Assembly (NCBI GenBank): GCA_903970145.1
Contig: CAJCHO010000031.1
Location: 1-43,179 of the forward strand
DNA from: Mycobacteriaceae bacterium
GTDB lineage: Bacteria > Pseudomonadota > Gammaproteobacteria > Burkholderiales > Burkholderiaceae_D
Direction of reading: 5' to 3'
DNA length: 43,179 nt
The position numbers were made by a program, and so were the translations under genes. Within the stretch, counting starts at the first letter, position 1; every line of letters starts with the position of its first letter. Below the pieces are notes generated by a model. The model searched no databases. It was not told the origin of the DNA and worked only from the letters and a program-made list of their open reading frames with translations. Shown here piece after piece: positions 1 to 8,385 of this stretch.

Positions 1-125
1 CCACCAAACTTCTTCGACAGCACCGTCGTGATCGCCGCCGTCAAGGTCGTCTTGCCATGGTCCACGTGGCCAATCGTCCCTACGTTTACGTGGGGCTTGG
101 TCCGCTCAAACTTGCCTTTTGCCAT
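1..125 (-). CDS. tuf: Elongation factor Tu, N-terminal end (partial)
   Basis: The first 41 codons of EF-Tu, the GTPase that carries aminoacyl-tRNA to the ribosome, read leftwards off the window edge. The translation opens [20 protein letters not shown] and continues with the P-loop DHGKT, which is diagnostic of EF-Tu. The start is supported by an AGGAG about nine bases upstream on the minus strand, separated by an A/T-rich stretch. It lies downstream of three tRNA genes in the same orientation, as in the classical tufB operon (tyrU-glyT-thrT-tufB), so it is probably co-transcribed with them. The C-terminal part is outside the window. Confidence 0.97.
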   Translation of the reverse strand, partial: MAKGKFERTKPHVNVGTIGHVDHGKTTLTAAITTVLSKKFG

Positions 126-188
126 TTTTTTAGACTCCTGCGTCTTCAGTCAGATATCTGCGATCACAACTCACTGCACTTCATTTCC

Positions 189-263
<75 letters not shown>

Positions 264-352
264 GTTGCGGGCTGCGCCCGCAAACTGCACTGCCTGGTTA
301 CCTGCTAAATTCTGTCCTGCCCTCGCAGCGCCCTCGCGGGCATTCGATTTTA

Positions 353-426
353 TGGAGCGGGTGAAGGGAATCGAACCCTCGTCATAAGCTTGGAAGGCTT
401 CAGCTCTACCATTGAGCTACACCCGC
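353..426 (-). tRNA. glyT: tRNA-Gly (anticodon TCC)
   Basis: The minus strand gives GCGGGTG/CACCCGC acceptor pairing, an AGCTCAATGGTAGAGC D-arm and an anticodon loop CTTCCAA with anticodon TCC. The T-loop is TTCGATT and CCA is encoded (353-355). It is the middle tRNA of the tRNA-tuf transcription unit. Confidence 0.95.
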
Positions 427-467
427 GTCACCTATTCGGCCCGCCTGACTCCATCAAGCGCGCGTTC

Positions 468-553
468 TGGTGGAGGAGGTTGGATTCGAACCAACGTAGG
501 CGTAAGCCAACAGATTTACAGTCTGCCCCCTTTAGCCACTCGGGCACCCCTCC
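468..553 (-). tRNA. tyrU: tRNA-Tyr (anticodon GTA)
   Basis: A class II tRNA of 86 bases with a long variable arm. The acceptor GGAGGGG pairs with CTCCTCC (one G-T pair). The anticodon loop holds GTA within CTGTAAA, the T-loop is TTCGAAT, and CCA is encoded (468-470). It is the first tRNA of the tRNA-tuf operon. Confidence 0.95.
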
Positions 554-678
554 GAAGAGAACCGCAAATTATGGGCGATAGCGAGCCAGATGTCAAGAAA
601 GCCGCCGGGCCGAAGGCGCCGGGGCGCGCCCCGTTCCCGGCCAAATCCAGGCGCCCGTGCCCAGCGAAACTGGACGCG

Positions 679-707
679 CTTATCCGGACTTGCCAGTCGA
701 TCGGCAA
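679..707 (-). promoter_or_regulatory. Candidate sigma-70 promoter of the tRNA-tuf operon
   Basis: On the minus strand, TTGCCG (702-707) and GATAAG (679-684) are separated by exactly 17 bases, each matching consensus at four of six positions. A GC-rich discriminator (GCGCG) follows, as is typical of stringently controlled stable-RNA promoters. It lies about 125 bases before tRNA-Tyr. This is pattern matching only. Confidence 0.4.
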
Positions 708-790
708 GAGCGCCTGGCGACCCCTAGCGCCCGGGATTTCTGGGGCCGAATTAAGCAATATTTGACAATTCCGACCCTGCCCAGCCCCGG

Positions 791-1267
791 TCACACCCGG
801 TCGAGCGGCAATGCGGTCGTCAATTTGATCTGTTCGAGGGACACCTCCGATTTGGTCGTCACCACCTCGAAGTGCTCCATCAGGCGTTCAAGCAGAAAAC
901 GCGAGAAGGCATGCAGGTCCGACGCGACCACTTTGAGCAGGTAATCAGCTTCCCCGGTTACGACGTGGCACTCGAGGATCTCGGGAATAGTACTGACGAT
1001 TTCCTCGAGCTTTTGCAGATCCTGGCGACGCCCGCCACCCAGAGTTACGCTCACGAAGGCAGTCACCCCATAGCCCAGGCGCTGCGGATTAAGCAGCGCC
1101 ACGTAGCGCTCGATGACCCCTGCTTCTTCGAGACGCCGCACGCGCCGATAGCACTGCGGGGGCGACAGGCTGGCGGTTTCCGATAAATCGGCGTTTGAGG
1201 CATGACCATCGCGCTGCAGATGCTCAAGGATTCGCCTGTCTACGCGGTCCAGCACGAACTTCTGCAC
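791..1267 (-). CDS. Lrp/AsnC-family transcriptional regulator
   Basis: A 158-residue protein of normal Lrp/AsnC length. Residues 5-60 form the N-terminal helix-turn-helix (LDRVDRRILEHLQRDG, then SPPQCYRRVRRLEEAGVI). The rest is the RAM/AsnC ligand-binding domain, including the GEADYLLKVVASD stretch typical of the family. The start is GTG at 1265-1267, supported by an AGGGAA about seven bases upstream. It is divergent from rocD across 125 bases that contain a perfect 12-bp palindrome, so it probably senses an amino acid (ornithine or arginine are the obvious candidates) and controls rocD and itself. The ligand is inference. Confidence 0.9.
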   Translation of the reverse strand: MQKFVLDRVDRRILEHLQRDGHASNADLSETASLSPPQCYRRVRRLEEAGVIERYVALLNPQRLGYGVTAFVSVTLGGGRRQDLQKLEEIVSTIPEILECHVVTGEADYLLKVVASDLHAFSRFLLERLMEHFEVVTTKSEVSLEQIKLTTALPLDRV

Positions 1268-1303
1268 GAATATTTCCCTTTTCTACAGATAGACGCACGT
1301 TTC

Positions 1304-1315
1304 GCACAATTGTGC
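1304..1315. promoter_or_regulatory. Perfect 12-bp palindrome, candidate Lrp-type operator
   Basis: GCACAATTGTGC is its own reverse complement. It lies 37 bases before the regulator start and 78 bases before rocD, in an AT-richer divergent region. An AT-rich TAAAAT (1362-1367) nearby could be the rocD -10 element, but no good -35 was found. Confidence 0.4.
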
Positions 1316-1392
1316 CGCAATTCATCAGTCACTTGGAAACTTTATTGTGCTGTGCACGTATTAAAATTGCATCACACAAACTGGGGCATATC

Positions 1393-2634
1393 ATGAGCAA
1401 GGCGAGCGATCTCGAAGCGCAATATGGCGCACACAACTACCACCCGCTGGACGTGGAACTCACGCGCGGTCAGGGCATTTACCTGTGGGATATCGCTGGG
1501 CGTCGCTACATCGACATGATGTCGGCCTATTCGGCGGTCAGCTTCGGACACAGTCATCCACGTCTGGTTGCGGCGCTTTCGGCGCAGGCGAGCCAGCTTG
1601 CGGTCACTTCGCGCGCCTTTCGCACCGATCGTCTGGGTCCTTTTCTGGCGCGGCTGTGCACCCTGACCGGCCAGGACCGAGCCCTGCCAATGAATACCGG
1701 TGCCGAGGCCGTCGAGACGGCCATCAAGGCGGCGCGCAAGTGGGCCTACAAGGTAAAGGGAGTAGCCGCAGAGCGCGCCGAGATCGTGGTCTGCAAGGGC
1801 AACTTCGCCGGTCGCACCACCACCATCGTCGGTTTTAGCTCGGAGGCCCAGTATCGTGACGGATTTGGACCCTTCACGCCCGGATTCAGGCAGATCCCTT
1901 TTGGCGACTCAGGCGCGCTCGAGGCGGCGATGTCGCCCAATACGGCAGCCTTCATCGTCGAGCCGATCCAGGGCGAGGCCGGCATCATCGTTCCGCCGCG
2001 CGGCTACCTCGCGCGCTGCGCAGAAATCTGCAGGCGCCACAGGGTGCTCCTGATCTGCGACGAGGTGCAGACCGGGCTTGGCCGCACGGGCAGTCTTCTG
2101 GCCGCTCAACAGGAAGGCGTCGTCCCGGATGGCGTCACGCTCGGCAAGGCACTTGGCGGCGGCCTTTTGCCGGTCTCGGCATTTCTGGCCAGCCGCGAGG
2201 TGATGGATGTCTTCGCGCCGGGTGATCACGGCAGCACTTTTGGTGGCAACCCGCTGGCAGCCGCAGTGGGCCTCACCGCGCTTGATCTGCTTATCGAGGA
2301 AGACCTGTCGACGCGCGCTGCCAAAATGGGCGCTCTCTTACGTGCCGGGCTCAAGGATATTGGCTCGCCGCTCGTTGGCGAAGTCCGCGGCCAGGGCCTC
2401 TTGATCGGGATGGAGGTCAACGCGCGGCACCTCAACGCGCGCACGGCATGCGAGAAACTTGCCCGTTTCGGCATCCTCTCCAAGGATACCCATGACACGG
2501 TTGTGCGCTTTGCACCGCCGCTCATCATTACCGAGGACCAGGTCGAGGCAGCCCTCGTGGCGATCGACCGGGCCTTTGCAGAGCTCGAGCACGAAGCCGG
2601 CGTGACGCGCGAGTTGGAGTCGGCAGCAGCCTAG
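1393..2634 (+). CDS. rocD: Ornithine aminotransferase
   Basis: A 413-residue class III PLP aminotransferase that converts ornithine and 2-oxoglutarate to glutamate semialdehyde and glutamate, in arginine/ornithine catabolism. Family signatures include MNTGAEAVETAIKAARKW, FVEPIQGEAGI-like IVEPIQGEAGI, LICDEVQTGLGRTG, and the PLP-lysine segment TLGKALGGG. The opening (AQYGAHNYHPLDV) is characteristic of RocD rather than acetylornithine aminotransferase. The frame extends upstream to 1195, but ATG 1393 gives the normal N terminus and leaves the shared promoter region free. The divergent Lrp-type regulator suggests induction by an amino acid. Confidence 0.93.
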   Translation: MSKASDLEAQYGAHNYHPLDVELTRGQGIYLWDIAGRRYIDMMSAYSAVSFGHSHPRLVAALSAQASQLAVTSRAFRTDRLGPFLARLCTLTGQDRALPMNTGAEAVETAIKAARKWAYKVKGVAAERAEIVVCKGNFAGRTTTIVGFSSEAQYRDGFGPFTPGFRQIPFGDSGALEAAMSPNTAAFIVEPIQGEAGIIVPPRGYLARCAEICRRHRVLLICDEVQTGLGRTGSLLAAQQEGVVPDGVTLGKALGGGLLPVSAFLASREVMDVFAPGDHGSTFGGNPLAAAVGLTALDLLIEEDLSTRAAKMGALLRAGLKDIGSPLVGEVRGQGLLIGMEVNARHLNARTACEKLARFGILSKDTHDTVVRFAPPLIITEDQVEAALVAIDRAFAELEHEAGVTRELESAAA

Positions 2635-2719
2635 CTTGGTGCGTCGCACCAATATGGCGCGCCCGCCTAGTTCCCGGAATATATAAGGGGACAGGCACGC
2701 AGGCGGGCTCAATCCAGCC

Positions 2720-2725
2720 TATAAT
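2720..2725 (+). promoter_or_regulatory. Candidate -10 element for the GNAT gene
   Basis: A perfect TATAAT lies 31 bases before the ATG at 2757. No convincing -35 element sits 16-18 bases upstream, so this is either an activated promoter or chance. Confidence 0.3.
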
Positions 2726-2756
2726 ATTGCATTGCAGCAATGGCTGGAAGAAACCG

Positions 2757-3404
2757 ATGTCTGAACATGAACAAATGCGTGAGCGCCTGGATCTGGCACG
2801 CGCCCTGGCAGTCCCGATCAAGGAACTGTCGGTCTCGGAGCGTCCACTCTTAAAGCAGCATCTGCTCGCCCTGGGTGCTGAGGACCGCTATCTGCGCTTT
2901 GGCAATCCCCTCTCGGACCAGACCATTGCCGACTATGTGGACGGCATCGATTTTTCGCGTGACGTCCTCTTTGGTGTGTTCGATGAAGGGCTCGAGCTCG
3001 TCGCGGCGGGACACTTTGCCCACCTTACCGGACGCAATACCGTCGAGCACGCCGGGCTGTGCGCCGAATTTGGCCTCTCGGTCGACCAAAAGGCGCGCGC
3101 ACGCGGCCTTGGCACCGCACTTTTCGTGCGCGCCGCAACCCACGCGCGCAACCTCGGCGTGACTACCCTGTTCATGCACTGCCTGATCCAGAACAAGGCC
3201 GTCATGCGCATCGCCCGCAAGTCGGGCATGCAGGTGACTAGCCAGGCGGGGCAGGCGGACGCCTACATCACGCTCGGTCCGGCTGATGCCACGAGCGTAG
3301 TCTGCGAGGCCGTTCAGGAACAGATCGCGGTCTTTGACTACGCCATCAAGCAGCAACTTTTCAACGCCCGGCGCGAGCTGGCCCGTGAGGACACGAGCGC
3401 CTAG
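2757..3404 (+). CDS. GNAT-family N-acetyltransferase
   Basis: A 215-residue predicted cytoplasmic acetyltransferase. The acetyl-CoA-binding core is visible around residues 105-150: SVDQKARARGLGTALFVRA is a good Q/RxxGxG/A motif A, followed by the beta-5/alpha-4 segment ending in NKAVMRIARKSGM. The N-terminal part (LLALGAEDRYLRFG) resembles stand-alone GNATs related to the acetyltransferase domain of protein acetyltransferases. ATG 2757 is preceded by GGAAG; an in-frame start at 2727 is less likely. It lies 122 bases after rocD with its own TATAAT, so it need not be co-transcribed. The substrate cannot be told. Confidence 0.85.
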   Translation: MSEHEQMRERLDLARALAVPIKELSVSERPLLKQHLLALGAEDRYLRFGNPLSDQTIADYVDGIDFSRDVLFGVFDEGLELVAAGHFAHLTGRNTVEHAGLCAEFGLSVDQKARARGLGTALFVRAATHARNLGVTTLFMHCLIQNKAVMRIARKSGMQVTSQAGQADAYITLGPADATSVVCEAVQEQIAVFDYAIKQQLFNARRELAREDTSA

Positions 3405-3726
3405 CCGCGTCCTTGGGGCGCCGTGACGCGGCGCGCCACGAGATAGATGTAAAGCTTTGCAACATGCGGCCAATCGCCCTTGACACGGCGCACAAAAGCA
3501 ACAAAACTGAAGTCACCTCAACAGCCGGGATAGTGCCCATGGAAAGTTGCCCTAGTAGCTCTTCGCAGCAGGCCATTTAGCGAGACTTCGGCAATTTTCA
3601 CCCGCCACCGTTTCGCCAGTGATGGCAGGACGGTGTGCAACAGGCAGTATCTGCCCGGCCCGATGCGTGACTAATAAGTCCCGATCCGGCCAGCGCACCC
3701 CACAGTAACCGCAAGCAGCCAGGAAG

Positions 3727-3749
3727 CGCCATCCGCGCAAAGGATGGCG
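3727..3749. other. Perfect 8-bp inverted repeat (hairpin)
   Basis: CGCCATCC and GGATGGCG flank a 7-base loop. No T-tract follows on either strand, so it is not a classical terminator. It could be part of a structured RNA or a protein-binding site. Confidence 0.45.
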
Positions 3750-3820
3750 GACCGCGCAGTCGCGCAGTCATCCGGGCTAGGGACGCCAGGCAGGCGTTCG
3801 ATTGCCGACGGAGGTGCATC

Positions 3821-4009
3821 ATGAGCTTTGCTAACAGATGGGTGCGTGCCGTGCGTTTCGCACTCGGCACGGGATTCGTAGAGGCCAGTCGGGCTGGTCG
3901 CCTCGATGCAGGCGCAGCCGGCGCGACACCTGATGGCGCGCCGCGCGCCTCGGTTGGACCCATGCCGTGCGGCACACTATTGTTCGGCGCACTGGTGCGC
4001 GTGCAGTAG
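3821..4009 (+). CDS. Possible small protein, unknown
   Basis: A 62-codon frame whose ATG is preceded by GGAGG six bases upstream, one of the best ribosome-binding sites in the window. The product (MSFANRWVRAVRFALGTGF...) is Ala/Gly/Arg-rich and has no motif or family I recognise. It has no same-strand partner closer than the GNAT-like gene at 4275. The Shine-Dalgarno sequence is the only support. Confidence 0.3.
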   Translation: MSFANRWVRAVRFALGTGFVEASRAGRLDAGAAGATPDGAPRASVGPMPCGTLLFGALVRVQ

Positions 4010-4274
4010 CCGCGCTCCTGCCCGGCGTGCGCCGGCAGTACCGCTGAACGCGCCTAGTTCTTTCGGGCCAGCCGGGTCGGCACTTGCCCGACGCGCGGCC
4101 ACTGCCCGCCAATTGTGAGATATTCTGGGCTCCGCCAGACCCCTTGCCAAGACTTTCGCGTACGCATTTCGCTCTGGTGCACGGATGCGTACACCGCTCA
4201 AACACCGCGGCAGTTCGATGCCGTCGCACGGTCAATCTGCAGCGCCGCTCGATCCAGGCCCATGAGTAGATGCG

Positions 4275-5318
4275 ATGAAGACTGAGGTGCGTGCGTCGAC
4301 TCCCGACGAAGGTCCTGCGATCACCGCACTGCTGCGCGCCTCGGGGCTCAAACTGACCGGTATTGCCTTAACCCAGCAACAGCTGCACTGGAAGTACTGG
4401 CAGGAACGCAGCGACTGGCCGGGACCGCGTTCAATCGTCGTCGCACGTGGCAGCGAGCTCCTGGCGCACACCGGGATCCTGCCGGGACGTTGCAGCTGGG
4501 ACGGGCAATCGTGCACTGTCATCCATATGCTCGACTGGGCGGCGGCACCGAGCGCCGTCGGCGCCGGCCTCGTCCTGATGAAATATGTCGCCGGCAAGGT
4601 CGATGCCCTCATCGGCGTTGGCGGCAGTCAATACACGCTTCGCGCCATGCCGATGGTCGGCTTTCATCCGCGCGGTCAGGCACTCGGTTTCGCGCGCCCG
4701 CTGCGCGCGCTCGAATATCTCCAGGACAGCGCACCACGCAGTTGGAAGACGCTTCCCAAGCTGGCCCGCAATACCTATTGGGCATTGCGCGCGCCGCGCC
4801 ATTCCACGCAGCAGTGGCAGGTGCAAGGCGTGGATGTGGACAATGTCAGCCAGGTACTGACACGCCTGCCGGCCGCCTCGCGCTCGCTCGCCGTGCTCGA
4901 GCGCAGCGCCGGCTTCTTCCAGTATTTCCTCGATTGTCCGATCGCACGAATGTCGATGTTCAGTCTGCAAAAGGCCGCCGCCGTGCGCGGCTACTTCATG
5001 CTCGCCGAGGTACCCGGGCAAGTGCGCCTGGTCGACTGCTGGCTTGATTCAGAGGACCCCGCAGACTGGTGCGCGCTGGTGCAGTGTGCGGTTGACCAAA
5101 CGCGCCGCATACCCGGCATCGCCGAGCTTGTGGCCGTCTCGAGTGACCCGAATCTGTCACAAGCGCTCGCCGCTTCAGGCTTTCACGTGCGCTGGACGAC
5201 CGAAGTACAGATGTTTCCGAGAAAAGGCGCGTCCAGTCCCTCGATTCCACTGCGCTTTCAGATGCTCGACAGCGACGCCGCGTACAACCATCCGGGCATT
5301 GCACAACTGTGGGCCTAA
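4275..5318 (+). CDS. GNAT-like acyltransferase, first gene of the Lux-type cluster
   Basis: A 347-residue protein. Residues 1-150 read like a GNAT fold (VRASTPDEGPAITALLRASG, a WKYW aromatic patch, then IVVARGSELLAHTGILPGR). GVGGSQYTLRAMPMVGF near residue 125 resembles GNAT-like proteins found in polysaccharide and lipid clusters. The second half is a less clear repeat of a similar fold. No signal peptide or membrane segment is visible. It precedes the acyl carrier protein gene by about 150 bases, so membership in the cluster is inferred from direction and proximity. It may transfer an acyl group delivered by the carrier protein. Confidence 0.65.
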   Translation: MKTEVRASTPDEGPAITALLRASGLKLTGIALTQQQLHWKYWQERSDWPGPRSIVVARGSELLAHTGILPGRCSWDGQSCTVIHMLDWAAAPSAVGAGLVLMKYVAGKVDALIGVGGSQYTLRAMPMVGFHPRGQALGFARPLRALEYLQDSAPRSWKTLPKLARNTYWALRAPRHSTQQWQVQGVDVDNVSQVLTRLPAASRSLAVLERSAGFFQYFLDCPIARMSMFSLQKAAAVRGYFMLAEVPGQVRLVDCWLDSEDPADWCALVQCAVDQTRRIPGIAELVAVSSDPNLSQALAASGFHVRWTTEVQMFPRKGASSPSIPLRFQMLDSDAAYNHPGIAQLWA

Positions 5319-5469
5319 GCCGCGGCTGACACGTGGTGTGAAAGCCTGGCCACTGATGGCACAATGAACGCCTTCGCGCAGCAGGCACCGCGCGCGGCAG
5401 CCTAGGATCGGGCACAGGGGCGCCGCTTCAATGAAGGGCATGACCGCTTCACAAAAGGGGACCTCCGGT

Positions 5470-5712
5470 ATGGATGGCATGCTTGAAAGAGTGCAGAGTT
5501 CGTTTCACAGCGCGTTCGACGTCGATCCCAAACTGGTGACGCTGCATTCGGCGCCCGGGGACATTCCCGGCTGGGATTCGATGGGCCACATTACACTGGT
5601 CAACAGTCTCGAGGAGGAATTCGGCCTGAGCTTCGACGTCGATGAGCTCATGGCGATGGAAAACGTCAAGGAAATCGTCAAGATCCTGGAAGTGAAGCTC
5701 GGGACCCAGTGA
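5470..5712 (+). CDS. Acyl carrier protein
   Basis: An 80-residue carrier protein of normal length. The phosphopantetheine attachment site is the serine in PGWDSMGHITL (about residue 36), followed by the usual acidic helix (EEEFGLSFDVDELMAMENVKEIV). An in-frame ATG at 5431 would add 13 residues, but ATG 5470 has an AGGGG about nine bases upstream and gives a standard carrier-protein N terminus. The ligase gene begins one base after its stop, so the two are translated together. It is probably the acyl shuttle of the pathway, distinct from housekeeping AcpP. The loaded chain is unknown. Confidence 0.9.
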   Translation: MDGMLERVQSSFHSAFDVDPKLVTLHSAPGDIPGWDSMGHITLVNSLEEEFGLSFDVDELMAMENVKEIVKILEVKLGTQ

Positions 5713-5713
5713 C

Positions 5714-7231
5714 ATGGAGCAATCGCCGGAGTGGAACTTCGCCGCCCGGCTTTGCAAACGCCTGACTGTCGCGTCGGACCTGATAGATGCCGCGGGCGGC
5801 GAGAGTATTCGAGGCGGCGATCTGGCAGAGCGCATTGCGCGCTTTGCGGCGGGATTGCGCGCCAGTGGCCTTGCTGCCGGCGACGCCATCGTTCTTGCCT
5901 GCGGGCAGCGGCCGCTTAGTGCACTGGCCTATCTGGCGACGATCTATGCGGGCCTGGTTGCGGTTCCGGTGAACGAACGGGCGCTGGCGACGTCGGGGGA
6001 ATCGCTCTATCGCAAAGCGCGCGCACGCGCAGTCTGGAGTGAACGGGCGATGGCGCTGGACTGGCCAGGCGATGCGGCGCCGCTTGCACTGGCGGGAGAT
6101 CTCGGTGTCGCCGCCGCAGGGGCGGCCGATCCGGCTGCGCTTGATCCCGACGCCCTGGCCGTGCTCATGCCCACTTCGGGATCAACTGCACTTGCGCGCC
6201 TGGTTGAGGTGAGCCACGCCAATCTCACGGCCAACACCGAAGCGATCATACGCAGTCAGTCGCTGGGCCAGGACGAGCGTGCGATGCTGGTCCTGCCGAT
6301 CAGCTATTCCTTCGGGGCGAGCGTCTTGCATAGCCACCTCTACCAGGGTGGCGGCGTGGTATTTGATAGCCGTTTCATGTTTCCCGACAAAGTGCTGCGC
6401 GCCATCGGTGAGCATCGCTGCACCACTTTCGCAGGCGTGCCCACCGCGTATCAGCTGCTGCTCGAGCGCTCGAGTCTGGCATCGATTCCGCTTGACCCGC
6501 TGCGGCGTTTTCTTCAGGCGGGCGGCCGGCTCGGCGTCGATCAGATCCGGAAAATGCGCGCCTGCGTGCCCCACGCCGAATTCTTTGTGATGTATGGCCA
6601 GACCGAAGCCACGGCGCGCGTCACCTGCCTGCCACCGTCACGGCTGGACGAGAAAATCGGCAGCATCGGAATACCGCTGGACAATATTCGGGTGCGCATT
6701 CTCGATGAGCATGAGAAACCGGTCGCGACCGGGACAACCGGTGAGCTCTGGGTCAGCGGACCATCGATCTGCAGGGCTTACTTCGATGAACCGCCACACG
6801 CGCAGGTGCGCCTGCGCGATGGCTGGCTTGCCACGGGAGACATGGCCTTTGCGGACGCAGATGGCTTTTTGTGGCTCGCCGGTCGCAAGAGCGAATTCGT
6901 GAAAATGCGCGGCATCCGGGTCGGATTCGCCGAGATCGAAGCACGCGTCGCATCGGTGTCCGGGGTGCTTGAGTGTGCCGCGCTGGGGGTGGAGCACGCG
7001 CAGGCAGGCGAAGCCCTGGCCTTGTTCGTCGTCGCCGCGCCCGGCGCGACCGAGCTCGCGCGTCAGATCCGGCGCGTCCTGCCAGTCGAATGGCTGGTGG
7101 AATCGATCGTGCTGGTCCCCGAGTTGCCACGCAATCCCAATGGCAAACTGATGCGTGCGCGACTGGCCGATCTGCCAGGTGATGCGCAGTCGGATGCGTC
7201 CCGCGTTAGCCAGACCGCGACGGCCCGATGA
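5714..7231 (+). CDS. AMP-forming acyl-CoA/acyl-ACP ligase (ANL superfamily)
   Basis: A 505-residue adenylate-forming enzyme predicted to activate a carboxylic acid and load it on CoA or on the adjacent carrier protein. Visible core motifs: A5 near YGQTEATARVT, A7 DGWLATGDMAF, A8 GRKSEFVKMRGIRVGFAEIE, and A10 PRNPNGKL with the catalytic lysine at 478. The A3 phosphate-binding loop (residues 153-167) reads PTSGSTALARLVEVS: the normal Gly after SGST is Ala and the usual Pro-Lys-Gly is Ala-Arg-Leu. This departs from consensus while A10 is intact. It overlaps luxE by ATGA, so coupling is tight. Confidence 0.88.
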   Translation: MEQSPEWNFAARLCKRLTVASDLIDAAGGESIRGGDLAERIARFAAGLRASGLAAGDAIVLACGQRPLSALAYLATIYAGLVAVPVNERALATSGESLYRKARARAVWSERAMALDWPGDAAPLALAGDLGVAAAGAADPAALDPDALAVLMPTSGSTALARLVEVSHANLTANTEAIIRSQSLGQDERAMLVLPISYSFGASVLHSHLYQGGGVVFDSRFMFPDKVLRAIGEHRCTTFAGVPTAYQLLLERSSLASIPLDPLRRFLQAGGRLGVDQIRKMRACVPHAEFFVMYGQTEATARVTCLPPSRLDEKIGSIGIPLDNIRVRILDEHEKPVATGTTGELWVSGPSICRAYFDEPPHAQVRLRDGWLATGDMAFADADGFLWLAGRKSEFVKMRGIRVGFAEIEARVASVSGVLECAALGVEHAQAGEALALFVVAAPGATELARQIRRVLPVEWLVESIVLVPELPRNPNGKLMRARLADLPGDAQSDASRVSQTATAR

Positions 7232-8385
7232 GCGCCGCCCTCGCAGACATCGATGCTGGCGTCGATGCGCTTCTCGCGCAGGCGCCCTATGGCGGCGATC
7301 CGGCGCAACGTCGTTGCGCGCTCTTGCAGATTCTGCGCGATGCACTGGCGCGGGCAGCCCAATCCAATGCCCAGCTGGCGAACTACTACAGGTCCTGGCC
7401 GATCGATTTTCGCCGTGCCAGTGAGCTCGCCGAACTGCCCTTCCTGCCCGCCAGCGTTTTCAAGCGCGATCCGCCCTTGGCTCTGGTCGAGCGCGAGGCC
7501 ATCACGCGCACCCTGGCGTCCAGCGCCACCACTGGACAGACGCCCAGCCGCGTGGTCCTCGATGCGGCTACTTCGCGGCGCATGAGTCGCGGAATCGTCG
7601 CCATCATCCGTGACTTCATCGGTGCAGAGCGCCGACCCTACCTGGTCGTCGACACCCCTGCCAGTCTCGCTGGGACCGGTGAAATCGGCGCGCGCGCGGC
7701 CGCCGTTCAGGGGCTGCGTTCTTTCGCCACAGAGATCGTGTGCTGTCTGAAAAGTGATGCGACGGGCGCGGTCGAACTCGATATCGAGGTGCTGCTCGAT
7801 TTTGCCAGGCGCCATGCCTCCGGGCAGGTACTCGTCTACGGATTCACCTATCTCATATGGCAGCAACTGGTGCAGCCGCTGCGCGCCAAGGGACTGCGGC
7901 TCGATCTGGCGGGTGCACACCTTTTGCACAGCGGCGGCTGGAAGCGACTGCAGGACGAGGCGGTTACGCGGACCACCTTTAACAGCGGCCTTGCTGACGT
8001 CGTCGGTTGTCCGGAATCATCGGTCATCGATTTTTACGGGATGGTCGAAAACGTCGGGGTGATCTACCCCGACTGCCGGGAAGGCAACAAGCACGTGCCC
8101 GCCTTTGGCGAGGTGATCCTGCGCGATCCACTCACACTCCTGCCGGTGGGCCAAGGTCAAGAAGGCCTCGTGCAGATATGCAGCGCCCTGCCTTCGAGCT
8201 TCCCGGGCTTTCTGGTGCTCACTGAAGACATCGGTGTGCTGGTTCATGAAGACGGCTGTCCTTGCGGGCGTCGCGGTACTGCCTTTCGTTTTGTCAAGCG
8301 CGCCCCCAAGGCCGAGATCCGCGGTTGCGGCAATATCGACACGATCCGAGCGCGCGCGCCTGCGAAGGAGGGGCTCCGTGCCTGA
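7228..8385 (+). CDS. luxE: LuxE-type acyl-protein synthetase
   Basis: A 385-residue member of the LuxE family, which activates fatty acid as acyl-AMP and holds it as a cysteine thioester before reduction by LuxC. Family marks are FLPASVFKR (residues 73-81), the adenylate loop SSATTGQTPSRV, and FYGMVENVGVIYPDC in the middle. A C-terminal cysteine-containing loop, GCPCGRRG (C344 and C346), matches the region where LuxE carries its acyl-cysteine. Length is close to marine LuxE. It overlaps the ligase by ATGA and the luxC gene by 8 bases. Having both this and a separate AMP ligase is unusual; one may load the carrier protein and the other the reductase. Confidence 0.88.
   Translation: MSAALADIDAGVDALLAQAPYGGDPAQRRCALLQILRDALARAAQSNAQLANYYRSWPIDFRRASELAELPFLPASVFKRDPPLALVEREAITRTLASSATTGQTPSRVVLDAATSRRMSRGIVAIIRDFIGAERRPYLVVDTPASLAGTGEIGARAAAVQGLRSFATEIVCCLKSDATGAVELDIEVLLDFARRHASGQVLVYGFTYLIWQQLVQPLRAKGLRLDLAGAHLLHSGGWKRLQDEAVTRTTFNSGLADVVGCPESSVIDFYGMVENVGVIYPDCREGNKHVPAFGEVILRDPLTLLPVGQGQEGLVQICSALPSSFPGFLVLTEDIGVLVHEDGCPCGRRGTAFRFVKRAPKAEIRGCGNIDTIRARAPAKEGLRA

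Larger units (their letters stand above)
3405..4274. other. 870-base region without a convincing conserved gene
   Basis: Both strands carry open frames, but their translations are Arg/Pro/Ala-rich, lack recognisable motifs and overlap one another. The visible structure is a perfect 8-bp hairpin at 3727-3749, a tandem CGCGCAGT pair just after it, and a 62-codon frame at 3821 with a strong ribosome-binding site. No tRNA, rho-independent terminator or phage/IS end was recognised. Confidence 0.6.

Noticed and set aside
3598-4235. Minus-strand frames of 125 and 134 codons in the gene-poor region
   Set aside because: Both translations are Arg/Pro/Ala-rich with no motif, overlap each other and lack good ribosome-binding sites.
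5357-5371. Possible sigma-54 promoter before the ACP gene
   Set aside because: TGGCAC matches the -24 element and GG-N10-GC spacing is right, but the -12 element keeps only GC of TTGC, and no enhancer-binding protein gene is nearby.
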